Shown: piece by piece, positions 1-12,655 of the stretch
How the letters are laid out: every line of letters begins with the position of its first letter
Numbering within the stretch: the first letter of the stretch is position 1
Position numbers and translations under genes: made by a program
Assembly: GCA_039602395.1 (NCBI GenBank)
Contig: JBCNJP010000010.1
Coordinates: forward strand, 93,587,729 to 93,651,728
DNA: 64,000 nucleotides
From: Deinandra increscens subsp. villosa
Taxonomy: Eukaryota; Streptophyta; Magnoliopsida; Asterales; Asteraceae
Direction of reading: 5' to 3'
Notes under the pieces: model-generated
What the model was told of the DNA's origin: nothing
Seen by the model: only the letters and a program-made list of their open reading frames with translations
Database searches by the model: none

Positions 1-2245
1 TTCGTTCAAAGAACCCGACAAGCATGTTAGTTAATATTAACGTGCTGGGTTCGATTCCTGCTGCGAACATTTCTCCATAATATCTATCAGCTTCTTCAAA
101 TCTTTTTAGTTTTAGAAAACCTAAAATGAGAGCTTCATACACTTCTAAATCAGCCAAGAAACCAGAAGCCATCTTGGTTGAGTACCATGCTAACATTGCC
201 CTACTGTTTCCCAGATTGGCAAATGCAGAAATGAACAAATTGTATGTGTGAGTAGTGGGTTTATAGTCCTCTGAATTCTGCATTATTTCAAATATGCTAA
301 GTGCAGTGACCATATTATCAGAAGATAAGTGAGCAGATATTAGGGCATCAAAAACACTAGAGGTTGGCTTTCTACCATGATTCTCCATAGAAGTGAAAAT
401 CCGCATTGCAGTTTGTGGGTTGTGGATCTTCCCGCAAAGATGTATTAAATCTGAGTAAATGTGTTCGTTTTTCTCGGTTTCTTTTAGCAACTTCTCTAAT
501 CTCCATTCAAGAACCTGTCTAAGTGAATATGAGTTCTTGCATTAATATAAATTCATTAAAACATTTTGCTCAAGTAAGTTCTATGATGATGATTATGTAC
601 AAATACACAATAATGGCAAACCGACACACAAGGCTCCCGAATGTGTGCTATCTTGGGGTGTCGGGCCACTTAGGCCTGTATACACATCCTTACCTGTATT
701 TATGCAAGAGGTTGATTCCATGACTCAAACCCATGACCATCTGGTCACATGAAAGCAACCTTACCATTGTTGCAAACTCCACCCCTTACAAATAGACTAT
801 TTAATCTGAAATTTCTTACTTTAGTTCATGGATTCAACCATTACAAACAAAACAAACAAATGTACCCAATAAAATCTGACTCGAATGAGTACGGTCTGGG
901 GAGGGTGAGATGAGGACATACCTTACCTCTGTCTCAAAGGATAAAGAGGCTACTTCAAGAGAAAATACAAGAAAACAAAAGAAAAGGAACAAATGATAGA
1001 AATACGAGTAGAGCACAAACAATCATTTGACTCTTTAGGGTAAATATAACTCAAATGAACCCATTTTCAAGTAGAAAGGTGGATTCAACCATTCTAAAGT
1101 TCAACTTGACTACAATATAATAATAATCAAGAAAATTATAAAAATAGACATTTTGATCGTTGACTTTACCAAAATAGACATGATGTTTTAGCTAGCAAAT
1201 CTATAGACGTTGACCAGAACGGACCAATTAGAAGATCACACATATCCCTCCCCCTCCGCCAATTGGTCTTAGCTGGCACAGAAACTCATAAAAAACATGT
1301 TGGATCAGGCGTCGACCACTAGAATAGCAACACGTATTAAGGTGTTGACTAAGCCTTCAAAGCACCAGCTAAGCCTTGAGAAGATAAAAAGGCTTAACTT
1401 GTGACGTGTTAAAGTGTAGGCTAAGCCTCCAAAAAAAATAAAGGTTTAGACTACGTTTTAACACCATATTGGGTTTTATGGCCGGCTAAACGTACTTCAA
1501 AAAATGAAGGTTTAGCCTATGTTTTAACACCATATTGGTTTTTATGGCCGGCTAAACGTCCTGAAGTAGCCGGCCACTGTAAGCAATGTCTGTAAAATTC
1601 AGAGGTCAATGATCAAAATGTCTTTTTTTCATAATTTTACCTTTTTTTAACGCTCAACCAAATACAATTTACACCGATTAAGCCTATTCTCAACGAAAAC
1701 TATCTCCGTTCCCAAGGAGTAGGATGAAAAACTGTCAGATCATGATCGAACTGAAACCTTTCAGTACCATTCCGCGAAATGACAGATGTTCATGATTAAT
1801 CAGAGCATTTCTCATTTTTCATGATTAGTGATGAATAGTATTCTGATTGCTTACTTCAGATTGCTAAATTACTTGCTAAATTAGAAATTGCAACATTCAT
1901 ACGAACATAAATTTAACAGTATGCGAAGATTAGGGTTACGAAAAAAAATATTACGAGCTGAGCTTTGGGAGGGGAATGGCGATGAACAGAAGTGACGAGC
2001 GAATCCCATGAAAAATCGTCGGCAGATTTGTTGACGATATCTGAATCAAGCGTTGTATAGATTCGAGAAATTGGCTCGTGAATCAATCGCTGTGCTAGAT
2101 GATTCGAAGAGTTGTGGTTAATTGTTCGTGAAGATTGGTGCCTCATAGTCTGGTACAGTTGTTTGGCAGATGATAAAGCCCTCGATTGCACCAACACCAT
2201 TGTTGAAAGGTTTCTTGCTGTTTTTTGGTTGATGTCAATTGTCAT
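1..2245 (-). CDS. PPR protein gene, two exons, 3' part off the left edge
   Basis: Reading the minus strand, exon 2 (514 down to 1) encodes consecutive pentatricopeptide (PPR) helices, with segments such as TYNLFISAFANLG and VYEALILGFLKL at about 35-residue spacing. PPR proteins bind organellar RNA and act in its editing, splicing or stability. Exon 1 is 2245-1955 and begins with a Ser/Arg-rich stretch lacking acidic residues, as in a mitochondrial or plastid transit peptide. The donor (CTC|GTAATA at 1954) and acceptor (ACAG|GTT at 515) are both phase 0, and the frame stays open across the join; the other acceptor, AG at 519-520, would give an immediate stop. The start could be M1 or M16, because a GGCCCA motif overlaps the first ATG. 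Most plant PPR genes lack introns, so the 1440 bp intron is notable. The exon 2 identity is solid; linking exon 1 is inference. Confidence 0.72.
1132..1639. mobile_element. Non-autonomous TIR element (MITE-like) inside the PPR intron
   Basis: The two ends are inverted copies of about 33 bp: AAAATTATAAAAATAGACAT at the left, and at the right a sequence whose reverse complement is AAAATTATGAAAAAAAGACA followed by TTTTGATCATTGACC. There is no transposase coding capacity in about 0.5 kb. I could not find a convincing target-site duplication, so the superfamily stays open; the TIR style is compatible with a Mutator-type MITE. Confidence 0.6.
1443..1563. repeat. Two-copy tandem repeat, period about 66 bp
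   Basis: Two near-identical copies start GGTTTAG at 1443 and 1509. Both contain TTTTAACACCATATTGG and end GGCCGGCTAAACGT. The repeat lies inside the TIR element at 1132-1639. Confidence 0.75.
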
Positions 2246-2590
2246 GGGCCTGTTCTGTGCTTATTAAAACTTGATGAAGTTACATGATGGTCCTTGTAAT
2301 ATAAACAAATATCGGATTTCATCCCTAATACAATTACTATTTTTTTTTCTTTCTGAACGGCCTAAACATATTAAAAACGATCTAGCAAGAAGCTAGACAA
2401 GAGCATAACAATGTCGACAGTGGCGAAGCTTGATCAGAATGTCAGACCGGGCCAAAAGTCAAGGGTTAAAAAAAATTAGGCTGTCACTAGGTTTTGAACT
2501 CGGGTTATATGTTCGGGTCGGATATTCGTGTCGGATATTCGGGTCGGGTCGACGGTCAATTGTGAAACAATAATAACATATATATATGTA

Positions 2591-2627
<37 letters not shown>

Positions 2628-3739
2628 ATTATCTTATTTACAAAACACAATCGAGCCCCTTAACTATTAATTAAACTATAGACAATTTATTATATAACTT
2701 TTATATAATTGAGGTTTCAAACAAATAACGATTGTAACTTTTATAACTTTATCAAATAAAAATTTTGGTTTGTAACTTAGTGATGGGCTGACTTAGTATA
2801 AGAATTTTTTGATTAAAAATTGGACTATATATATACAATTTTTCCGTCTGGACGGGTATAAATCCCTACTTCTGGGCAAAAAAAACGGCCCAAGTGGGGG
2901 CCCGCCCTGGCCCTCTCTATGCTGCGCCCCTGAATGTCGAAGAAGAAAACGCAAGGCATATAAACAAACAAAAAATACAAAAGGAAACATAATAAAACCA
3001 AAGAAAGCCCAATAAAAAGAAAATTCGAATCCAAAGCACTAAGAAGAAACTCAAAATCGAAGCCTTGTGACCAGCAGCAAAAGAAGAGGGGAAATAACTC
3101 CAAGTAGCTCCAAAGTGTAGCGTCTACCAGTCGTCTTTTAAATGGGTTAAGATGCAATTGTCCCCCATAAAAGCATGCCAAGCCTTTGTAATGCCAAGCA
3201 CTAGGGTATACCAATAAATCTTCATGACACCCCTAATCTAAAATCGCCATTAGCACTTGAAACATCCCCCACTTGAGCAGCACCCTAGCCAACTACGAGA
3301 ATGCATTCTAGAAAATCACCACCTACCGTCGATCACCAGCATAGCCCAGCCCCAACCAACCTCGTCGCCCCTCCTTCTTAACCTGTTTGCGAAGGGAGTT
3401 TATTATTTTCTTTTTTTTGTTCATCAATCAAATCCTCATACATTGAATTTCTTTTGGCACCGAATATATATCCCCTACAATCCTGATCCAACAGTGATCT
3501 TCGAAGAAAAGTCTTTTACATTTATAAGAAGCATGTTTAATAACATAAAACAAGAATTCACCACACCTCGATTTGCACCTACCTCAGATTTGCTATATAT
3601 CTCAAATCCTCTCAGGAATTGTATTAAAATTCCAAGATTCCCCTAACAAAGGTTTATATCTTACTTGCAGATATCAGATTAGTCATGCACGTTCACAGAT
3701 TATGCAAGTACCTACAGCTTTTAGACTTAATCTATCCAT
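2246..3739. other. Intergenic, no supported gene; TA microsatellite
   Basis: I see no protein family here. The stretch holds a GGTCGGATATTCG-type degenerate repeat (about 2505-2560), a TA microsatellite (about 2596-2625) and a short GC-rich piece at 2880-2935. The longest ORFs (for example 2825-3214 minus and 3257-3646 plus) have low-complexity composition and no recognisable domain. Part of the stretch beyond about 3300 may still be untranslated sequence of the copia element to its right. Confidence 0.5.
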
Positions 3740-3876
3740 GGCAGATAAACGTATATGCTGATGCACTATCATTTCTCGCTTTTGTCGAATCAATTTGTCA
3801 ATTTTTCATTTTTTTTATATTTTCCAATTTCTCCCCCCTAAAAGTCAAACAAACACTATTTTTTGAAATTTCAAAT

Positions 3877-3892
3877 CCCCCCCCCCCCCCCC
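3877..3892. repeat. 16 bp C run (G run in the copia I sense strand)
   Basis: This is an uninterrupted C homopolymer. On the coding strand of copia I it is a G16 tract in the 3' UTR, next to a PPT-like G-rich motif. A comparable G15 tract lies in the 3' UTR of the related element at 62251-62265. Confidence 0.95.
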
Positions 3893-5110
3893 ACCCTTAA
3901 AAATATGAACGAAAGGAAATGAATAACAAAAATGAAAATGATCGATCAACACTTGACACATTTTTGAAAATGATAGTTTTTGAAAATCAGTGTTTCAAAG
4001 ATAGTGACGATGCATTTTAACTTAAATCAACCACAAATATCTCACTGTCAGCAATCTCTCGATTACTAACAGGTCTTCTTGAAATACCTACAAACACTGG
4101 AAAATAATAAGTTCTTAAACCCCCGACCCTCATCCACAACAATGATAGGTCGTCCAGTGTCTTCAACAAAATCTGTATTGGCTGTGGAGACAACTTTTGG
4201 TCTCCATTCCTGTTTTGGTTCGAAACTTTCTGGTGAACCATATATTTTCAACTGATGAGTGACAATCAGAACTACTACCCAACTTTTCAGGATTAAATAT
4301 CTATTTCCAGAAAAATTATGTGTTGGGTATTGGTTCACTGGAAATAATGCCATCAGGATCAACATACTTTGTATGTTTGGCATTTGATGATGAATTGTTA
4401 TTAGTTGTAGGACAATTTTTTAGCATAATGACCTTTCTTACGACAAACATAACACAGTCGATGATTAGTTTGAGTGATTGAAACTGGTTTACCAAACTTA
4501 TCAGTCAAACATTCATAAAAAACTTTTGAAATCACATGTTTAAATTTCTTTGGTTTCTGAAATTTTGGAAAACATTTTGGAGAATCATAAAAACAGGAAT
4601 CATCTCCATAACCAAAGAATTTATCTTTACGATAAAACCTGTTAGAATTTGCGGAATAAAATGAATCTGAATTTTTACCGTCTGGTGGTGTAACATCAGA
4701 TATGCAAAAAGACTCTTCAGAAGAAATCTTTTCATTTGCATATGGTGAAGATACTTTCTTCTTCTAAAACTGAGGCTTCTTCTCTGAAAAACCTTCTGTT
4801 TCTTTTATTCTGCTTAACTTTGAAATCCTTCTTGTTGAAATCCTGACTTTGCATTTCACTTCCATCAAATCCTAAACCACCATTTTTCTGTTTGAATATA
4901 TCTTGCACAGAATTTGGTACCTCATGACCTTGTTTGGCAAGTTTTGTAAATTCAGACTTGATTCCTTTCAGATCATTCTTCCCGAAAATCAACGAATCAT
5001 CTATCACGATCTCAGAAAACTTTGAAACTTTCACGTATCCTGGATTTCCGTCAAACACCTTTTCCTTTTCAATAAATATAGACTTTGAATCAAACTTTAA
5101 TCCTTTGCAA

Positions 5111-5845
5111 TAGGGGTGTTTATAAATCCGGAAATCCGACCCAACCCGCTTAAACCGGATAAAAAATACGGTTTGGGTTACTATTTTTTCAATTGGGTTG
5201 GGTCACGGGTCCAATTTTAAAAACCCGGGGCTAACGTCCGAGTCATGGGTTTGGGTTTTGTGTGTCCAGTTCAACCCGGACCGGCCCGGTAATTTTAGTA
5301 ATTAATTATTTAATAATAATATTATTTTAAAACCCTAATGGCCTAATACTTCTACCGTACTAAAACTTCTACGCGCCTTCACAAATCACGGTTCCACTTC
5401 AATGATGTTTTTATTTATTTATTCAAATCGGTCCTGCCCAGTTGTGAGTTACACATTGCACGTTAAATTATTGATGTTTGCTTATTTAATTCATTGTGAC
5501 CGCCAAGTATTCATACATGTTTAATAGGTAAAATACATGAAAATGATATTTTTATTCTTATATCTTTGCTCACGTAATGATTTGTGTGTTCAGGTTAAGA
5601 AAAAATAACTTTTAGTTTTATAATTTACAAACTTTCTAACGTTTGATTTTATTAAATATATCTAAGATAAAAGATTACTAACAACCCGTTCAACCCACAA
5701 CCCAACCCGGTTAATCCGGTATGTGCTGATCCATTGAACCCGAACTAACCCGTCCGGTTTGGGTTTAAAAAAATTGAACCCGTTTCTTGTGGGTTGGTTC
5801 AAAAATATCCTTAAACTCGGACCAACCGGACCGTGAACACCCCTA
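5111..5845. mobile_element. hAT-type MITE, 735 bp
   Basis: The element begins TAGGGGTGTT and ends AACACCCCTA, a perfect 10 bp terminal inverted repeat, with CCGG/GGTTTGGGTT-type subterminal repeats at both ends. It is flanked by CTTTGCAA (5103-5110) and CTTTTCAA (5846-5853), an 8 bp target-site duplication with one mismatch, as expected for the hAT superfamily. It lacks a transposase and sits inside copia I gag. Confidence 0.75.
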
Positions 5846-6844
5846 CTTTTCAATAATCAACATCCTTTTTATTCTTCTTAGATTTTGACGTCTTTGTTTT
5901 TCAGACTTAACACCATTTCCTTCAGGTTAATATTGCAACTTCTGGGTTGAATTATCATTAGATGGCGTTTTCAGATCAACCACTTGAGCAGGAACTTCAT
6001 GATTATCAACATCTTTGCTTGGTTTGCCATCTCGTTCCATATGATACAAATAATTCTGAAACACACTTGATGTATAGCAATTCTCAAGTTTTCGTTGAAG
6101 ATCAAGCATTTCAATTTTTATCTCAGAAACCTTTGTATTATCTTCCAGTAACTCCTTTTGAGAAGCAACAAATTTCTGAGACAACTCGTTATACTTATGC
6201 TTTTGACCATACATTCTATCTCATCCACCAAGAACTTATGCAGTAACCTTCTCTACCTGTTTCTTAAATAGACAACATCTTGTTTCAAAATGTTATTTTG
6301 ACTTTGAACCTCACCATTTTCATCACGCAACTTTGTGAGTTCCTCCTGAAGTTGTGTGACAACCGGTCCAAAAATCAGGTCAAACCTCTCTCCGTTGACT
6401 TTCGTTGACTTTTAATTTCGTGTTAATTATGTGAATTACCGCTTTAATACCTGATTAACTGTGATAGCTAAATGATTAACCAACTTCAAATTCCGCGTTT
6501 AAACTAGAATATACACGTACGTAGAATATAACGTCTATCGTATAATTAAAGGTGGAATTTCAACAATAAGAAATTAAATATAAAAATGAAACTTTTTATA
6601 TTTTATCAAACCGATTCAAGCTATTAACTCATTTCATGAACTTAAATCAAATACAAAACATTATGTTGTCAAGACTTAGCCAATTTCCAAACCGTTTAGC
6701 CGATTGGGCCTGGTAAGCCCATTAAGCCCAAATAAACTCGGAACGACCCAAAAATTTAACCAAAGGTTCGTATCAACTAGACAAGTAAAACCCCAACCCG
6801 GATACACGACCCGCGGCCCGTAGCGTGTTGGGCCGAAGCGGCCC

Positions 6845-7003
6845 AATCCACTCTTTCTCCTTCGCGGCCCGAACCGAGAACCCGGCCCGAACCGAGAACC
6901 CGGCCCGGCCAACCCGACTGGGCTTCGGCCCAGTCCACTCCCAAAGACGAATGGGCTTCGGCCCATTCTTTCAATTAAAAACCGATTGGGCTTGGGCCCA
7001 ATC
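6845..7003 (+). promoter_or_regulatory. U3 palindrome cluster with GGCCCA/TGGGCY (site II-like) motifs
   Basis: Just upstream of the LTR TATA box are three perfect or near-perfect palindromes: CTGGGCTTCGGCCCAG (6919-6934), ATGGGCTTCGGCCCAT (6951-6966) and ATTGGGCTTGGGCCCAAT (6985-7002). They follow two copies of CCCGAACCGAGAACC. TGGGCY/GGCCCA is the site II element recognised by TCP factors in plant promoters of proliferating cells. The regulatory role here is inference. Confidence 0.5.
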
Positions 7004-7319
7004 TTAAACAAATTTAATTATTTGTTTTAAGCCCACATGTTATACAAGTTTTATAAAACTTAACAAAATCTTTAACCACTAATATTTTTATAAAAGTTGG
7101 GTTAACAATGTTTATAAAAATAAAAACCACCTTTCAATTTGATTAATTATAATTGGATTATATTTTATAAAGTTATTATTTTTGTAAACTCTTAACCCAT
7201 TTATATTTTATAAAAGATCCAAAACTTTTATAAAACTTATAAAATCTAATTAGGAAAAGCTAGAGATGACAAGGGCTTGACAACACATAATTATCCATTG
7301 GTTAAACACTTGATTAGCC

Positions 7320-7328
7320 TATAAAAAG
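7320..7328 (+). promoter_or_regulatory. TATA box of the solo LTR
   Basis: TATAAAAAG follows the GC-rich U3 palindromes. About 25-35 bp downstream begins a C-rich leader-like sequence that leads into a GTGAGT donor at 7565. Confidence 0.6.
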
Positions 7329-10256
7329 AAGGCTTAGGATCCCCATGTCCCCTTGCACCCAACCATCCAAACACAACCATCTCTCCCTCTTGTCCCCTCC
7401 CCAAGAACCGGCCACCACCACCGCCTTCGGCTGCCGCCGCCGCCGAGCCACCTGCCGCCGCCGGACCCCACTGCTCCGCCACCCCAGCCCCGTCGCACGC
7501 CGCCCCAGCCCCGCCGGAAACAGCCACCACCCTCCATTCTCTCGGTTTACTCTCATAACCCATTGTGAGTGTTCTAAACCCATTTCTTCTATGTTTTCTA
7601 TCATATTTCACCACCCAAATGAAAACCCCAAGTCTTGACAACTAACAATCATGATCTAAATCTAAAATCTCTTATGTTCGAATGCTTGGTTTGCAAGAAC
7701 AACTAACACAACTCTTTCTCTTAACCCCCATTCTTTTAAGATCATTTGGTGAAACACATTGTGAACCCTTTTGGATAGTAGCATATGTGCACCTTGATCA
7801 TGCTTATGAAATCTAAGGATTTCATAGTTAGTTGCTTGCAAATCCTAAGCCTCTTCATGTTTAATGATATGCAAATCAAAGACTAACTAATATTACTTGT
7901 TAATATTTATTCTTAGTCCTAACACATGTATTGGTGTTAGTAGATTTTTATTTACATTTATTTCATGTCCTAACATTATTATGTTAGTAGATCTATTTAT
8001 ATTTCATGTCCTAACATTTTTATGTTAGTAGATTGCATTTAAATATATATTTGGTCCCAACATATATATGTTGGTTGATTATTTATTAACTCATGTTATT
8101 TATTGAAAATGTTAACTAACAATATAATCCATGTTATATTATGTTAACTTGTTACATGAAATAATAATGGACAAATATATAAACTAAAAATCATGAACAT
8201 TGGAAATAAACTTTAATCACTAAAGTAACTAGTGATTTATAAAAGTGGACCAAAGATTATACTTCTTAAAATGGTCATGTAACATATTTAATGTGTTACA
8301 AATGATTGGACAAAAAGAATAAAATTTATTACTAGATTTAATGAGAAAAATATTTATGTCAAATGATTAATTTGACATAAATACTTGAATTTATTACAAG
8401 TTTTAACCTTTCTTAAAACTTGTTAGAAATGGACATTTTCTATAAAAAGTCACATTTGAAGGTAAATATTTTTATAAAAGAAATTTTATAAAAATTTATC
8501 AAGACAAATAAAGAATTAAAAGTTTTCAAGGATTTAATTCATTACTTTGAGGAATCAAAGTAATACAAATAAATAATACGTTGCGTAGTAATAAAACCGG
8601 GACCGCACGGCGATATACGCGAAAACGTAAAACTTGTCTTATTTTTATTAAAACGACGTAATGTTTTAATAAATTAAACGTTATAAATCCAAGCGTCGCC
8701 ATAAATATTTTTTTTATCAACGTTTTCTATTTAATATTTCATGAACTCGAAATATTATTTAATCTTTGGAAATGTTTTAAAATATTGAAAGTCTTAAATA
8801 ATTATTCAATTATTTACAAGATTTTTGCCACCATAATTATTTATTCCAAAAATAATTATCTTTAAAAATAATAATTGACATTATTATTTTGGTCCAATGT
8901 TCATGTCTCGTTCACACTGTTTAACTGCTTATTTACGTTGTATTTATTTGATATAAATATAAACCATGTGTATTCACCAAAGAATTGTTAATCACAATTA
9001 TTTAACTTGCAAGATTAACAAATCAAATAAGTAATTATTTAATTAATGATAATTATTCAAACTTGTGAAAATAATAATAAACATTATTATTTCTTTTTTT
9101 ACTCAATGTTCAAGACTTGATTGAATTATTGAAAATGATTATTTGTTTATATTTATTAAACATAAATATAAATAACCATGAACATATTTATTAAATAAAT
9201 ACAAGTTAACGAGTTTCAATAATACAAACGGACTTAAAACGTCAAGACTTGACCGGTATCACTTGGGTGACTTACGTTACTCAAATGATCATAGACCTTA
9301 TGCATATGTTTATTAAATGATTTAGGACGTTACGTGCTACCGTCTTTCACTGCTTGTTTACCGTTATCTGCTAAAATCAGTGAGTTTCACGGCCCCTTTT
9401 CCTTTTTAACTGTTTTATACTTGGGGTAGAAATCATGAAAACTGATTAAATGCTTTTTACTTAATATTATGGTTTATTTGTTAGCCGTATGACTACTTGT
9501 TCTCTTACTGATTGCCCAACTTGGTACATTATCGTTATAAACGTTTGTACAACCGAAATCCCATCATTAATTGATTTCAATTAGTTCTGTACGAAACGAT
9601 AGCTAGTGAATAGATCTATTTGGGTTGACAACCCTACCCTAACTGGTAGCTCCAGTTTTGACTCCGGATTGTCTGGGGGTACACGTCAGTTATTCTGCTC
9701 TGTTTAACATCTCTGGGCAAGAGATGCTGGGTGGGTAAACCGTTAGTATTTGAAATCAAAGTTCAGGTGAGATCATACAACCACAACAATAAACCCTGAT
9801 AATATTTAAGTATACCGAAACTGTTTTACAACTGTTTAACTATCGAGTCCTAAACCTGTGAACCTCACCAACTTTATGTTGACCCGTTTTATATTCATGA
9901 TTTCTTAGGTAATTGACAAGACTTTCTGAAGACATGCAAATGGGGCTTACAAATGCTATCGGACCTGTCCTTGGAGTCGTAGTCCCGACTATCCAACTTA
10001 ACCGTTTTATGCTTTTAATAATCGTTTAAGACTTATGTTTTTAAATTGTAAGACATTAATGTTTCCACTATCTTTTCCGCTGCAATAAAATGAATTAATG
10101 TTTTATGAAGTTTTTAAATTATTAGAAGTGTTCTATGTATCCTCGACTATGATTCCATTCTGGCTCACACCCGATTCCGTTGACCGGGGTGTGACAAGTT
10201 GAATTATTCTATCAGCAGCTTCGACAACAATTTTATTAATATTTTCATATTTTTGT

Positions 10257-11824
10257 GGAAAATTGGATTTAAATAATCCCAACTTTTACCTATTGGCCAG
10301 CAATAATCCCACTTTTAAAAATCTTTTCTACTAGTCCCAACTTTCATCCTTATTTTTTATATTGGACCTGCCGTTATTTTTTTTAACACCGTTAACTACT
10401 TGCTGATGTGGCAATGTGACATGGAATAATGTTTGATTTTTTTTTATTTTTTTTATCCACGTGGCATTCCATTTTCGTTTGCCACATTAAACCCTAAAAA
10501 TACTAAAATAGCTTCCCTTCGCCGGACACATTCTGGGCAAAATATGGATGATCACCACCGCCAAGCTCTGCTCAAATTTGTCTTAACCTAGTCCCACCCT
10601 CCACCCTCTATTCCGTTTGTCATTCATGGCGGCGCGTGATATAATCACCCGATTTCTCGTCGTTCCTCTAACTCGATACTCTCTCCTTCCCAACCGCTTA
10701 AGCTTCCTCCACCATCCGACTTTCTTCTTTTGATCTTGTCTCTTCTTAATGGATTGTTGTCACTCCATCCACATCCAATCTCCATCGTGTGTGCCTTCGC
10801 CACCCCCTGTAAATGGCCCTTGATGTCAATTTCAGTCGCCAGAAATCTCATCTTACTCAATGCCGTAATCTTTGATTCAGTCAATTTTCAGTCGCCGAAT
10901 GATTGTGATTTTTCAAAATATCCAAAAAAGGGTGTTTTGATAAACTCTGGTTTTTAAAACACATCGACCTATTTGAGCTCTTTTCTTTTAACCCGTCAAA
11001 GATAAAACTTAAAACATGGCATATTACCACCTCTACATTCATAAGATAAACTTTGATTTTGATGTTTATGTCATGTGTTTAATTTATTGCCAAAAAACTT
11101 CAGGTTTGATTTTATCTTTATTAAGCTATAGAAACCTGATTTAATCTTCAACCCACTATCCAACACGTGGTCCTCCGGTCCTCTATTCTCAACCCCACAC
11201 CGCTGGTGCGCTGCTGGGGTTTCACGCGCCGCCATGGTTGTCTCGAGTGGGTTTCACTTCAGCCAGACCGTTGCTCGGTCCGCGGAAAAATGGGTATTCC
11301 GTGAAAGTGTATTGAAGAGTATGCTGATACGATGGAATTGTGGGCGGATGTTTTGAAGGATGAGAGGCTAAAAGGGGCGAGGCACATAGCACATTGTCGT
11401 CGGTGGTGGTAGGGTGTGTGTTGTGCGTTCCGGTGGTGTTGGGATTCTGGTGTGCATCGCCACTGCAGTTGAGGGTTTTTGATACGCCGGTGGGACAACT
11501 GATATTGGGTCTTCATATTTTCACCAGAATGTGTCCGGCCGAGTTCGAATCGGAAAGCCATGTGGGGGAAACGATTTAGTATTTTAGGAATTTAAATAGG
11601 AAAAGGAATTTGGAATGATACGTGGAAAAGAGGATTAAAAAAATATCAGATTATTCCATGTCACATTGCCACATCAGCACGTAGTTAACGGTGTTAAAAA
11701 AAATTAACGACAGGTCCACTAAGAAAAATAAGAATGAAAGTTGGGACTGGTGAAAAACATTTTTAAATGTGGGATTATTGCTGGCCAATAGACAAAAGTT
11801 GGGATTATTTAAATCCAATTTTCC
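10257..11824. mobile_element. Mutator-like element with about 180 bp TIRs, no transposase
   Basis: Both ends read GGAAAATTGGATTTAAATAA inward and stay inverted copies for about 180 bp (10257-10436 versus 11645-11824). The flanks are TATTTTTGT at 10248-10256 and 11825-11833, a perfect 9 bp TSD diagnostic of the Mutator superfamily. The roughly 1.2 kb interior carries no MURA-like ORF; it is more GC-rich than the ends and could be captured host sequence (Pack-MULE), but I recognise no gene in it. It inserted into copia I gag. The same TIR sequence bounds the 339 bp element at 52486. Confidence 0.85.
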
Positions 11825-12655
11825 TATTTTTGTTGAAGAGGATAACATTTCGCAAATAAAGCATCAAAATCTTCAACAGCTTCCTTTTCATTAGCTTTAG
11901 CCTTATTGCATTCTTCAATCAACACTTCTTTTTCTTTCAACCAATCTTCCTTGTTTAACAAAATCAGTACATGTTGCACAAGAGAAAGATGCACTCTGTT
12001 GATTTTTTGCTTCATAACCATCATGAATTTTATTTTTCCATTTCTCCAATTCTTTTCTCAGAATACTATTTTCTTCAGATACCTTTGCTTCTTTCTTCTC
12101 TAATTCTTCAATTTTACCTTTAAACTTTAACTCTTGATCAACTGTTTTCTGAGAAATGGTAGACATATGTTCCTCACACAGTCTCTTTACAGAATCCCAT
12201 ATTTGCTTTGCTTTTTGACAATCCCTGACATGACCTTTAAGAGTTACAGGCAAAGCTAACAAAAGAAGTACAATAGCTTTTTCATGTTGATCATATGATT
12301 TCCTTTCTTCAGGTGAAAAATTCCATTTCGCCTTAGAATTACCTCCATAAGTTGGATACTTATATTCATTTGAAATCGGTAACCACAACAATTTATCTAG
12401 ATCAACAACATATGCTCTAAAATTTGTTGCCCAACCATGATAATTTCCAAGATTTATCAACTTCGACACATTCGGACTATGATTCGCACTGAATGCTTCA
12501 ATTTCATATATTTTGAAAATTGTGAAATTGGATATCAAAACTTCAACCTCAAAAACGAAGGTCTTAGAAGCAGATTTTGGGGGTCAAACCGGAGGGTACT
12601 GGTCGTTAGGCTGGTATTAGCTCCCGTAACTCTTAACGGTTCTCAAGTTACATCA

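Larger units (their letters stand above)
515..1954 (-). other. Predicted intron of the PPR gene
   Basis: This is the AT-rich stretch between the two predicted PPR exons. It has no credible ORF. It contains a short degenerate plant interspersed repeat near 880-960 and a terminal-inverted-repeat element at about 1132-1639. Intron status rests on matching phase-0 splice sites and the continuity of the PPR reading frame. Confidence 0.55.
6355..10196 (+). mobile_element. Solo LTR, 3.84 kb, Tekay-type
   Basis: The sequence starts TGTGACAACCGG and ends CCGGGGTGTGACA, flanked by AGTTG at 6350-6354 and 10197-10201, so it is a complete LTR with a 5 bp TSD and no internal domain. It resembles the other Tekay-type LTRs in its ends, a TATA box at 7320-7328, a GTGAGT donor at 7565 and an acceptor module at 9862-9908. 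It inserted into copia I gag. A solo LTR normally forms by recombination between the two LTRs of a full element. ORFs inside (for example 7291-7641 minus) are low-complexity shadows of a GC-rich leader. Confidence 0.85.
4017..12538 (-). pseudogene. Copia I gag: UBN2-type gag with coiled coil and CCHC knuckle, broken
   Basis: The N-terminal 207 codons (12538-11915) have the copia gag pattern: an early NYHGW core, CQKAKQIWDSV, then a long Lys/Glu-rich coiled coil. A frameshift near 11960 moves the frame, and the coiled coil resumes at 12024-11834, 10247-10197, 6349-5927 and 5058-4732 around the insertions. Near 4450-4390 a zinc knuckle (CYVC...GHYAK) is recognisable, but one extra A in a run disrupts the last cysteine. 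Gag would have formed the particle and bound RNA. No enzymatic domain follows. The frameshifts and insertions make this a dead copy. Confidence 0.7.

Noticed and set aside
2793..3214. Overlapping ORFs on both strands (129, 68, 65 codons)
   Set aside because: No known domain; composition dominated by Phe/Leu/Cys. Probably a degraded repeat.
7291..7641. Gly/Pro-rich ORFs on both strands (116, 97, 96 codons)
   Set aside because: All are readings of one GC-rich CCGCCG leader segment inside the solo LTR, with composition explained by the DNA repeat.
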